Both the position numbers and the translations under genes were made by a program. Shown here one piece after another: positions 19,221 to 28,100 of a DNA stretch of 50,281 nucleotides. The stretch is from positions 1-50,281 of the forward strand of contig CAZGCA010000045.1 in the NCBI GenBank assembly GCA_964524145.1. Direction: 5' to 3'. The stretch comes from CAZGCA01 sp964524145 (GTDB lineage: Bacteria; Hydrogenedentota; CAZGCA01). The stretch's first letter is position 1. Every line of letters begins with the position of its first letter. The notes below the pieces were generated by a model. The model did not search any database, had not been told where the DNA came from, and worked only from the letters and a program-made list of their open reading frames with translations.

Positions 19221-20405
19221 ATGAACGCTCGTCGGATCGTAGCAGCCGCAGTTGTCTCGTTTCTCGTCAGTCAGGCGGCTTGGGCCGAACCAGTCTTTCG
19301 CACCCAGAACATCTTCCCGCGCGCCGGCAAACACGTACACGGGAGCAGCATCGTCGAATGTCCCAACGGGGACCTGCTGGCCTGCTGGTATCAAGGTTCG
19401 GGAGAGCGTTCGGCCAACGACGTCATCGTGCAGGGTGCTCGCTTGAAGAAAGGAGCCCGGGAATGGAGCTCCGTATTCCTCATGGCGGATACACCGGGCT
19501 TTCCCGACTGCAATCCCGTCCTCTATATCGACAGGCACGAACGGCTCTGGCTGTTCTGGCTGCCGGTCCTGGCGAACAGGTGGGAGTGCGGGTATTTGAA
19601 GTATCGACGGTCCGAGAACTATCAAGGCGAGCTTGCACCCGAATGGAACTGGCAAGACATCATCCAGTTGAAACCCGGCGAGGCGTTCGCCAAAACGCTC
19701 GAGCAGAAGTTCGGCGAGCTGCGTGTCGACGAGGGTATGTGGGGCGAGTATGCCCTACCCTACACACGGCTGCTCATCGAAGCCGCCAGCGACCCGTACA
19801 AACGCCAGACGGGATGGATGACGCGTATTCATCCCATTACACTGCCGACCGGCCGTATGCTTCTTCCGCTTTATTCCGACGGGTTCAACGTGTCGCTTGT
19901 GGCAATCTCGGACGACGACGGAGATAGCTGGCGCGCAAGTTTGCCCATCGTTGGGCTCGGGCCGGTACAGCCGACGCTGGTCAGAAAGAACGACGGCACC
20001 GTGGTCGCGTACTTTCGCGACGCGGGAGAAGCGCCCAACCGCGTACAGATGAGCACCTCGAAAGACGACGGCGAATCGTGGGCTGCCACGTTTGATATCG
20101 ATATCCCGAACTCGGGCTCGAGCCTCGAGGTGATCCCGCTGAACGACGGCCGCTGGCTCATGGTCTGCAACGACACCGAGTACGGAAGGCACCGCCTGAG
20201 CGCTTTTCTCTCTGACGACGAAGGCGAAACGTGGAAGTGGAAACGCAAGCTTGAACCATCCGATAAGGAAGGGAAGTCGTTCGGCTACCCGTCGGTTATC
20301 CAAACGCGCGACGGGCTCATTCACATGACGTACTCGTTGTCAACAGACGCCGGCCAGAGCATACGGCATTGCGTGGTCAATACCGAGTGGATAGAAACCG
20401 AATAG
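19221..20405 (+). CDS. Secreted exo-sialidase-like (BNR_2) protein
   Basis: 394 residues with a strong ribosome binding site (TTAGGAGG, 19206-19213) and a signal peptide ending about residue 22 (SQAAWA|EP). The N-terminal FPRAGKHVHGSSIVECPNGD and LLACWYQGSGERSANDV are typical of the BNR_2/sialidase-like group. Asp boxes SDDDGDSW, SKDDGESW and SDDEGETW follow, then FGYPSVIQTRDGLIHMTYS, which is common at the C-terminus of this family. Members of this group are often annotated as neuraminidase-related, but many act on other sugars. It lies 43 bases upstream of the second DUF4838 gene and is transcribed with it. It is only distantly similar to the sialidase-like protein at 2612-3706. Confidence 0.87.
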   Translation: MNARRIVAAAVVSFLVSQAAWAEPVFRTQNIFPRAGKHVHGSSIVECPNGDLLACWYQGSGERSANDVIVQGARLKKGAREWSSVFLMADTPGFPDCNPVLYIDRHERLWLFWLPVLANRWECGYLKYRRSENYQGELAPEWNWQDIIQLKPGEAFAKTLEQKFGELRVDEGMWGEYALPYTRLLIEAASDPYKRQTGWMTRIHPITLPTGRMLLPLYSDGFNVSLVAISDDDGDSWRASLPIVGLGPVQPTLVRKNDGTVVAYFRDAGEAPNRVQMSTSKDDGESWAATFDIDIPNSGSSLEVIPLNDGRWLMVCNDTEYGRHRLSAFLSDDEGETWKWKRKLEPSDKEGKSFGYPSVIQTRDGLIHMTYSLSTDAGQSIRHCVVNTEWIETE

Positions 20406-20448
20406 CAGGATGTCGCCAAACGGACTGACGAAGAATGAGGTGAATGCT

Positions 20449-23079
20449 ATGAAGAATCAACTCGCATCCGGACGTTGTGTTTCACGACGCGGTGAACGTG
20501 TGGCTGTTCTTGTCATAATGCTCGCTGCGTTTATCGTCCCGGCTTGGCCGGTTCTCGCGGACGTGCCGGTGTATCGTGGAGAACCATCGGGCGAGTTTCT
20601 GCGCACCTGGCTGCTCTGCGGACCGTTCTCGCTTGGCGAGGTCGACGAGACTGTTCCGGACGTGGTCCACCTGCCGGGGTTTGAGACGGATTTCCTGGCC
20701 GCCCACGGAGGCGAGGCCGGCGCTCGGATCGACGAGGGCCAGACAGTACCCTTCGACGGCGGTTCAAACACGTGGGTCACGTATACGACCGAAGGGTTCG
20801 AAGTCGACTTGGACGAAGCGATCTCCGACGACTCGTTTGTGGTGGGCTACGGCTATTGCGAAATCGAGTCGCCCGAAGACCGCGTCTGTGTTCTTGCTCT
20901 CGGATCGAACGACGGCTGTCGCGTCTGGCTGAACGGCGAGCAGGTCTTGGACTACCCCGAAGCCCGCGGCCTTGTCGCAGACGATGACCTTATTGCAGTG
21001 GCTCTGCGCAAGGAGCGCAACAAGCTCCTCATCAAAGTCGAAGAACGCGGCAACAACTGGGGCTTTTGCGCCCGGTTCTTACCGTTCGAAGCGGAAGCCT
21101 TCGCCGACCGCTTCCACCTGTTCCGCGTTCTCACCCGTGGGGACGGCACGGCGCTTCTCGGGTTCCTGCAACCTCCCTCGGTCACCGACCGTATCGTCAA
21201 ACAGGCGAGCCTCGATGTAGCCCGCGCGGACGAGCCTGACCGAATCCTGTGGCACGCTGATTGGACGAAGAAACCCGAGATGGATCTCGAGACTAAGAAG
21301 GATGAGTACGGGAAATACGTCCTTCGCGTGAACGCTGTCCTGGCCGACGGATACGAGTTGACGAAAACGTTTCCGTTCGCTGCCGGCAAACGAATCGAGC
21401 ACGTGTTGTTCGACGCAGGCAAGACTGATTATGCCATTGTGGTTGGGACCGACGCCTCCGAGTCCGAACGGTGGGCCGCAACCGAACTACAGCACTGGCT
21501 CGAGCAGGTGAGCGGCGCCGAGTTTCAAATCCGTTCGGATGACGAAGCGAGACAGAAACGTGAGATTGTCGTCGGGTTCAACCGGCGCGCGCAGGCGCTG
21601 CTGCGGTCAGCCGTCACCCCGCCCGACGATGCCGACGAGTCGTTCACCTACAGGAACGTCGGACCGGCTATCGTGATATGGGGCGGCAAACAGCGCGGTA
21701 CCATGTACGGTGTGATGACGTTTCTCGAACGCGAGCTCGGCTGCCGGTGGTACACGCCGCGTGTCAGCGTGGTACCGAGCAAAGAACGCTACGCCTTCGA
21801 CTATCTACGCCATACCGAATCGCCGGGCATCCGTGTACGCAACGATTTCTACTTCGAAGCGTTCAAGCCCGTATGGGCGGCGCGACAGAAGATCAACGGT
21901 GCCATGAACTATCGCGAGCAGATCGGCGGTGTCGAGAGCTATTGGGCCGTACACACCTTCTACCAGTTTATGCCGCCGTCCGAGTTTTTCGACGAGCATC
22001 CCGAGTACTACAGTCTCATCAACGGCAAACGGGTACATCAGCGCACGCAGCTCTGCCTCAGTAATCCCGACGTGCTCCGGATCGTCACCGACAGGCTTAA
22101 ACAGGTTATGCGCGACCACCCGCAGAACCTCATCTATTCCGTCTCCCAGAACGATTGGACAAACCCTTGCCAGTGTGAGAACTGCGCAGCCATTGTCGAA
22201 CGCGAAGGAAGCGAGTCCGGGCCCATCATCTGGTTCGTCAACAAGGTCGCCGAACAGATCGAACCGGAGTTCCCGGACAAGTTCGTCGGCACGCTCGCAT
22301 ATTCGTACACGCGCAAACCGTGCAAGAAGCTTCGCCCGAGACAGAACGTCGTGGTCCGGTTGTGCAGCATCGAATGCTGTTTCGCGCACGATTTCCTGAC
22401 CTGTCCCGAAAACGAGTCGTTCGTCTCCGACATCCACGGGTGGGCGGCAATCGCACCGCACCTCTACATCTGGGACTATGTCGTCAACTTCAGCCACTAC
22501 ATCATGCCCTATCCGAACTTCCGCGTGCTCCAGTCAAACATCAAGACGTTCCGGGACAACAACGCTATCGGCATCATGGAACAGGCCGCGTACCAGAGCC
22601 GCGGCGGCGAGTTTGCGGAGTTACGGGCGTACGTGATTGCCAAGCTGCTGTGGGACCCGGAATGCGACGTCGAGCAGGCTATCAACGACTTCATGTACGG
22701 CTACTACGGCCGAAGCGGCCAACACGTGCGCCGCTATTTCGATCTGTTGCACGGTCGCCTGACGCCCGAGACTCATATCCACCTCGGACTACGGCCGGAT
22801 GACCCGCTCTTCTCCGACGAGTTTGTCCGGCAGGCGGAATCCATCTTTGACGAAGCCGAAGTCGCCGCCGACAATGAGGAGGTCCGGCAACGGGTCGAGG
22901 TCGCCCGGCTCCCCATCATGTACCTGAAGTGTATGCGAACTCCGCTCCTGGCGAAGTATGATGGCACCTATGCGCGGTTCTGCGATATCGTCAACCGGGA
23001 AGGCATCACCCACTATGCCGAACGCGGCGCGCCTCACCGGGAAGGGTTCCACAAGAAGGTTGAAGCCGCAGGAAGGTGA
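20449..23079 (+). CDS. Secreted DUF4838 protein with an N-terminal PA14/jelly-roll-like domain
   Basis: 876 residues. ATG 20449 was chosen over ATG 20410 because GAGGTG lies six bases before it and it gives a compact signal peptide (VAVLVIMLAAFIVPAWPVLA). Residues ~45-210 form a carbohydrate-binding-like beta-sandwich (LALGSNDGCRVWLNGEQV). DUF4838 follows with its alpha/beta part (AIVVGTDASESERWAATELQ; GTMYGVMTFLERELGCRWYTP) and barrel-like part. The motif CQCENC is at C574, C576 and C579, equivalent to the CxCxxC of the protein at 16593-18926. The two therefore share the core but carry the accessory domain at opposite ends. Substrate and catalytic residues are unknown. Confidence 0.86.
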   Translation: MKNQLASGRCVSRRGERVAVLVIMLAAFIVPAWPVLADVPVYRGEPSGEFLRTWLLCGPFSLGEVDETVPDVVHLPGFETDFLAAHGGEAGARIDEGQTVPFDGGSNTWVTYTTEGFEVDLDEAISDDSFVVGYGYCEIESPEDRVCVLALGSNDGCRVWLNGEQVLDYPEARGLVADDDLIAVALRKERNKLLIKVEERGNNWGFCARFLPFEAEAFADRFHLFRVLTRGDGTALLGFLQPPSVTDRIVKQASLDVARADEPDRILWHADWTKKPEMDLETKKDEYGKYVLRVNAVLADGYELTKTFPFAAGKRIEHVLFDAGKTDYAIVVGTDASESERWAATELQHWLEQVSGAEFQIRSDDEARQKREIVVGFNRRAQALLRSAVTPPDDADESFTYRNVGPAIVIWGGKQRGTMYGVMTFLERELGCRWYTPRVSVVPSKERYAFDYLRHTESPGIRVRNDFYFEAFKPVWAARQKINGAMNYREQIGGVESYWAVHTFYQFMPPSEFFDEHPEYYSLINGKRVHQRTQLCLSNPDVLRIVTDRLKQVMRDHPQNLIYSVSQNDWTNPCQCENCAAIVEREGSESGPIIWFVNKVAEQIEPEFPDKFVGTLAYSYTRKPCKKLRPRQNVVVRLCSIECCFAHDFLTCPENESFVSDIHGWAAIAPHLYIWDYVVNFSHYIMPYPNFRVLQSNIKTFRDNNAIGIMEQAAYQSRGGEFAELRAYVIAKLLWDPECDVEQAINDFMYGYYGRSGQHVRRYFDLLHGRLTPETHIHLGLRPDDPLFSDEFVRQAESIFDEAEVAADNEEVRQRVEVARLPIMYLKCMRTPLLAKYDGTYARFCDIVNREGITHYAERGAPHREGFHKKVEAAGR

Positions 23080-23177
23080 ATCCTATCTGGCGAGGAACGT
23101 TTTACGGAGAACCTGTCCGGGCGGAATCCGGCAGCATCGACACGTCCAGTACCGTATGACGCGCGAACTGTAGTCGC

Positions 23178-23702
23178 TTACGACGATGCGTCCAGCTCCG
23201 CCAGCGTTCTCGTGTACGTGTTGTAGGCCCGGTCGCCGAAACAGACGAAAACCACCTTCTCGACAGAAGGTTCCTGCTCGACGAACGTCTTCACCTCGGT
23301 GACAGCGATTCGCGCCGCGCGGTCGAGCGGAAACCGGTACGCGCCCGTGCTGATAGACGGGAACGCGACGCTTCTTATCCCGTGCTCGGCCGCCAGCTTC
23401 AAAGAGTTCCTGTAACAGTTCGCCAGCAGCTCATCCTCGTCACGCTCTCCGCCCGACCAGACCGGACCGACGGTATGAATCACCCACGAAGCAGGCAGAT
23501 TGTAGCCTTTCGTAATGCGTGCCTCGCCTGTCGGACACCCGCCGATGGTGCGGCATTCATCGAGCAGCTTCCGACCCGCTGCTCTGTGTATAGCGCCGTC
23601 CACGCCGCCGCCGCCGAGCAGCGACGTGTTTGCCGCGTTCACTATCGCATCGACCGTCTGCTTCGTTATGTCGCCTTCAACAACCTCAATTACCGCGCTC
23701 AT
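23178..23702 (-). CDS. Macrodomain protein (O-acetyl-ADP-ribose deacetylase type)
   Basis: 174 residues from ATG 23702, with GAGGG eight bases upstream; a 12-residue N-terminal extension is possible but unlikely. Motifs of the MacroD/YmdB class are clear: GDITKQTVDAIVNAAN (ADP-ribose adenine pocket), LLGGGGVDGAIHRAAG (phosphate loop), VIHTVGPVW, and FPSISTGAYRFPLDRAA. It should bind ADP-ribose and remove acetyl groups or mono-ADP-ribose from its derivatives in the cytoplasm. It stands alone, convergent with the DUF4838 gene. YmdB in E. coli also modulates RNase III, but nothing here shows that role. Confidence 0.93.
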   Translation of the reverse strand: MSAVIEVVEGDITKQTVDAIVNAANTSLLGGGGVDGAIHRAAGRKLLDECRTIGGCPTGEARITKGYNLPASWVIHTVGPVWSGGERDEDELLANCYRNSLKLAAEHGIRSVAFPSISTGAYRFPLDRAARIAVTEVKTFVEQEPSVEKVVFVCFGDRAYNTYTRTLAELDASS

Positions 23703-24061
23703 CGTACGTTCCCTCGACTCTCGCTCACACCGCCGCACTAAACGTCACGCATTTCCCACCCCTCTACACCCCTCTAGTATACCCTTAATCGTTCACCAAT
23801 CCAATGAAGACGTACCTGTAAGGCCCTATGGATGCCAAGAAACACGACAATAACCCACCAGGTAGTCCAGACCAGACTGATATCGAGCTGCGGTATATCC
23901 GCATGACCTGAACCAGCCTTCTGCATCTTGTGGGGCACCCGTTTCCAGCGCCACGATGGCCCGCTGTCGCACTTCTCCGCTTGCGATTTTCATGCAGCAA
24001 CCATCTATCAGTACGTGCCGCGTGTCAACCTTACTTTGCTCCAAGCTATAACCGCACATCC

Positions 24062-24271
24062 AAGTCCCGCAGGGACGGTTGAGAATAGCCCAGGAGTTCA
24101 CTCCTGGGAATCGGTATGATGCAATTATCTTCAGTCCCGTAGGGACGGCTGAAGCAGCTTGTTGAGGGCTGTAGTCTTTCAGCCGTCCCCACGGGACTTG
24201 AAAAATGGGGGTATGCACTTAATCCCAGGAATGAATTCCTGGGCTATTATCGTTGGTCCCTACAGGACGTT
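24062..24271. repeat. Inverted array of REP-like repeats (two ~100-base arms)
   Basis: Four copies of a core related to AGTCCCGTAGGGACGGCTGA lie at about 24062-24083 and 24129-24154 (plus) and 24176-24201 and 24251-24271 (minus). Between the members of each arm is a second palindrome, ATAGCCCAGGAGTTCACTCC at 24086 and its inverted partner at 24220-24249. The left arm and the reverse complement of the right arm align over about 100 bases, centred near 24166. The rest of the 748-base gap 23703-24450 holds only short unsupported reading frames. Confidence 0.8.
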
Positions 24272-24450
24272 AAGAAAACCGAGTCCCTGCTGCTCGAGTG
24301 CTCGTCCACTCAGCCATTAGCTGAACGACCCACATGATGAGCATAGTCCAATAGTCTGGCTCGCCGTCGGGGTTCAAACCGAGGACGATTGATGATAGAA
24401 TAGACGCCGGACCGGTTGACGTTACGTTCACATTCGAACCTGTTGGAACC

Positions 24451-24744
24451 ATGAAAGTTTGTTACAATTGCGGCACGCCATGGCAGGGCGAAGGACGCCT
24501 CATGTTCAAGGTGGTCTGCGAGAAGTGCAGCGCGTGGATGCACTGCTGCCGAAACTGCAAGCTCTACGACCCGCACGCACACAACAACTGCCGCAGCCCC
24601 TCGACCGATTGGGTTGGCGACGCCGAGAAACAAAACTACTGCGGCGAGTTCATCTTCGCGGACCGGGAAGAAGAGACCACAACGCAGGACGAGCAAGAAG
24701 AAGCGCGCCGCAAACTCGACGACCTTTTCGGCAAAGGTTCGTAG
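24451..24744 (+). CDS. Small zinc-ribbon-like protein
   Basis: 97 residues. CYNCGTPW and CEKC form one Cys4-type pair. A second cluster is HCCRNCKLYDPHAHNNC, and a late Cys lies in NYCGEF, giving eight or more metal-ligand candidates. The C-terminal 30 residues are charged (EEETTTQDEQEEARRKLDDLF), often a helix. No membrane segment or signal is present. The pattern C-C-x-N-C-x-x-Y-D is recurrent in small hypothetical proteins of planctomycete-like bacteria, as far as I recall. The SD is weak (GGAA about 6 bases before the ATG). Role unknown; nucleic-acid or protein binding is a guess. Confidence 0.75.
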   Translation: MKVCYNCGTPWQGEGRLMFKVVCEKCSAWMHCCRNCKLYDPHAHNNCRSPSTDWVGDAEKQNYCGEFIFADREEETTTQDEQEEARRKLDDLFGKGS

Positions 24745-24885
24745 CCCCGCCTTGAGGCGGCCTCGAAAGAGCATCGACCACTCAAGCCTTTCTCCTACCA
24801 CACTTCGCCTACGCTTCATAGTATGATATCTGACATCGATTTACGCAGAGTTTCGGCAGCCCCAATAAAAAGGCTCGAATTCTGC

Positions 24886-24914
24886 TTGACTTCTCGCCAA
24901 GTATGTGCTATTAT
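24886..24914 (+). promoter_or_regulatory. Strong sigma70-type promoter of the giant secreted protein
   Basis: TTGACT (24886-24891) and TATTAT (24909-24914) are separated by exactly 17 bases, each a 5-of-6 match. Transcription should start near 24921, leaving a leader of almost 250 bases before the ATG at 25168. Confidence 0.7.
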
Positions 24915-24939
24915 TGAATTAGCAGTAGGGAGAATACTT

Positions 24940-24999
24940 ATGTGGAGAGGCATTACGGGGATAGGTTGTACCAATCCAGGAGAAGCATACTACGGGTGA
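24940..24999 (+). CDS. Possible 19-codon leader peptide
   Basis: ATG 24940 opens a reading frame MWRGITGIGCTNPGEAYYG ending with TGA at 24997-24999. GGGAG (24928-24932) is seven bases before the ATG, and the promoter above would place the ORF at the very start of the mRNA. It overlaps the hairpins of the leader. It could be a regulatory leader peptide or chance; no homologue is known to me. Confidence 0.3.
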   Translation: MWRGITGIGCTNPGEAYYG

Positions 25000-25040
25000 G
25001 TAGTGTTTCTACCCTGGGTTTGTAGATGAGGAACGAGGAA
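24950..25040 (+). promoter_or_regulatory. Structured 5' leader of the giant protein mRNA
   Basis: Two stem-loops can be drawn. GGATAGGTTGTACCAATCC pairs GGAT with ATCC and GGT with ACC. Further on, CTACGGGT (from 24990) pairs in two halves with ACCC and GTAG near 25010-25027. No riboswitch class (c-di-GMP, TPP, SAM, cobalamin, and so on) is recognised. Confidence 0.3.
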
Positions 25041-25167
25041 ACACGGGATGAATGGGCGGTTGTTCCGTGGTGGCCGGACGTGCCTGTCATCATTCGGTCA
25101 CGCTGAACCGGGGACAGGTTGCCGCGCATCTGTCGCGGCACCAACACAGGTAGGGAGGTTCAAGACC

Positions 25168-28100
25168 ATGCAAATCAGAAACCAATCCATACGAATCGTG
25201 TTTTATGCCACGGCCATGATCGCGATGCTGGTGGTGACACCAACTGTTTGCTGGGCAGCCGAAGGCGACCTTGTCTGGGCCACGCGCGCGGGAGGGACAG
25301 ACAGGGACGGTGGCGATAACGTTGCGGCGTTGCCTGACGGCAGTGCGCTGGTGGCTGGCCATTTCGAGGGTATGGCGACCTTCGGACCGGACGGGACAAA
25401 CGAAACCACGCTGACATCGGCCGGGGGGGAGGACGTCTTTGTTGCACGGTACAACCCGGACGGCACGCTGGGATGGGCCAAACGCGCCGGCAGCGCGTCC
25501 CGGGAGGCGTGTTACGCTATTGCGGCGCTGCCAAACGGTGGTGCGCTGGTGGCAGGATACTTCGGTGGCTCAGCGGGGGATGTGATAACCTTTGGGGCCG
25601 GGGAGACGAACGAAACGACGCTCGTGTCTGCCGGCGATTACGATGTCTTCGTGGCGAAGTACGGTCCAGACGGCACACTTGCGTGGGCCAAACGCGCCGG
25701 CGGACAATTCGCTGACGTGAGCTACGCGATCGCTGCGTCGGCTGACGGTGGTGCTTTGGTGACGGGTTTTTTCGCGAAGTCGGGGAGTACTGCGAGCAAT
25801 ACGGCGACATATGGTCCCGGAGAGCCGAACGAAACGACACTCGTATCGGTCGAGGGGCAAGCTATGTTTGTGGCGAGGTACAACGCGAACGGTACGCTCG
25901 CATGGGCGAAAGCCGCGGGCGGAGAGGGTTTCACTTGGGCCACGAGCATTGCCGCTCTACCTGACGGCTCCATGCTTGTGGGAGGTTCGTTCTCCGGTCT
26001 GCCAATCTTCGGATCGGGAGAGCCGAACCAGACCATGTTACGCGGGACCGAGGGAGACATGACGGGGTTCTTCCTGGCCCAATACAGCCCGGACGGCACA
26101 CTCGCATGGGCGAAAAACATCGGCGGCACCAGCACCGGCTTAGGTTTTGTCTACGCGATCGAACCGCTTGCCGATGGACACGTGCTGGTGACGGGGGACA
26201 TTGGCGTGGGCACAGCGACGTTCGGACATGGAGAGCCGAACGAAACCACGGTTAAACGGCCCGAGACAGGGCGGTCCCAGCTCTTTCTTGCCAAGTATAA
26301 CCCCGACGCTACGGTCGTCTGGGCGAGGGGGGTCACAGGAAGTCCGGGCGGCATGGCCGCGCTCCCCGACGGCAGCATGCTTGTATCGGGTTCTTTCTCC
26401 GGAACAGAGACGTTTGGAGTCGGCGATCCGAATGAGACTGAGTTGACTTCGGTGGACTATCATGAGGTGTTCATCGCAAAGTACTACCCGAACGGCGAGC
26501 TGGCGTGCGTAGTACAAACAGGCGCGACCGGTCTTCAGGGAGGCGCCGGACTCGCGGTGTACGAGGACGGAACTGCGGTGGCAACAAGGTGTTTTCATGA
26601 CACGCTGACTTTTGGCCCGGGCGAGCCAAATGAGACGACGCTGACGTCGGCGGGCAACTATGACGTCTTCGTGGCGAAGTATTGGTTCGACCCGAATTCG
26701 GAAGGCGACTACGTGCCGGATGCCGACGGCGACGGTCTGCCCGATTCGGTGGAAACCGACACGGGTACTTATGTCGACGAGACGGATACGGGCACCGATC
26801 CCTATGATTGTGATACGGATGCCGACGGGTTGAACGACGGGAATGAGATTCTGGTCTACGGCACGGACCCGTTCTCGATAGACACCGACGAGGACGGCCT
26901 CTCGGATAATGACGAAGTCGAGGCCGGGGCCGACCCGGTTGATCCTGACACCGACGGCGACGGGGTGGAAGATGGTGAGGACACCGATCCGCTGAACCCG
27001 CCCAGTGAGTGGGAGACCCTCCATCGTGGCATGCGCGTTGGCGACATCTGGGGCGCATCAGGAGACGACGTGTTTGCGCTCGCTGGGGAGGGTAGGATCA
27101 TCCATTACGACGGCGTGTCGTGGTCGGCGATGGAAACCGGAACGGAAGCCAACTTCGCGCATATTTGGGGCGCATCAGGAGACGACGTGTTTGCGGTCGG
27201 GTACGAGGGGATTATCCACTACGACGGCACATCGTGGTCGATGATGGACACCGGAGCGGAAACCTATTTCTCGGGTATCTGGGGGACATCGGGAGACGAC
27301 GTCTACGCCCTCGCTGCCTACGGAATAGTCTTGCACTACGACGGCACGTCGTGGTCCCCGATGGAACGCGGGATATTCAACGACCTCCAGATATACGGTG
27401 GCCTCTACAGCATCTGGGGCACGTCAGGCGACGACATCTTCGTCGCCTGTGGCCGGCACGGGATGCTGCACTATGACGGGGTGTCGTGGTCGAACGTGGT
27501 AAGCGTAACGGGGGACAAATTCCTGAGAGTGTGGGGGCTATCGAGCACCGATGTGTTCGCCCTTGCTCGTGATTCCGTTGGTGTGCGCGGCCGAATCTAC
27601 CATTACGACGGCGTGTCATGGTCGCGTATGCTGGAGCTGGACTACGGCTTGTCCGGCATCTGGGGTGCGTCAGGCGATGACGTCTTCGTCAGCGGAGGGA
27701 ACGTCACGATAGGGGGAAGGATCCTCCACTACGATGGAGTGTCGTGGACTGAAATGACGTGGCCGAGTGAGCTCATGGCCCGACAGATATGGGGCGCGTC
27801 GAGCGACGATGTATTCATGATCGCATCGGGCTCTCCAACAGGGTCCATCTACAACTACAATATCGACTACGTTGCCCACTACGACGGTACCTCGTGGGCG
27901 CTCATGGAGGATACGCACGGAGCGCACGTCCCGCCGGAGCCCGCCGGCTTCCTCGATATCAGCACCACGCTTATGGCTGTATGGGGCACCTCGGGGGCCA
28001 ACGTCTTTGCCGTCGGCGGTCTTGGAGCTATCTTCAGCTACGATGGAACGTTCTGCTGGTTTATGGAAAGCGGGACGAGCGAGGAATTGCTCGGCGTCTG

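Noticed and set aside
23826..24218. 130-residue minus-strand ORF through the REP-like array
   Set aside because: Much of it is translated palindromic repeat, which often yields spurious hypothetical proteins.
24062..24271. CRISPR array
   Set aside because: Repeats occur in both orientations, with unequal spacing and two alternating families; no cas genes are present.
24915..25167. c-di-GMP or other known riboswitch in the leader
   Set aside because: I could not find the conserved core of any class I know; only simple hairpins are visible.
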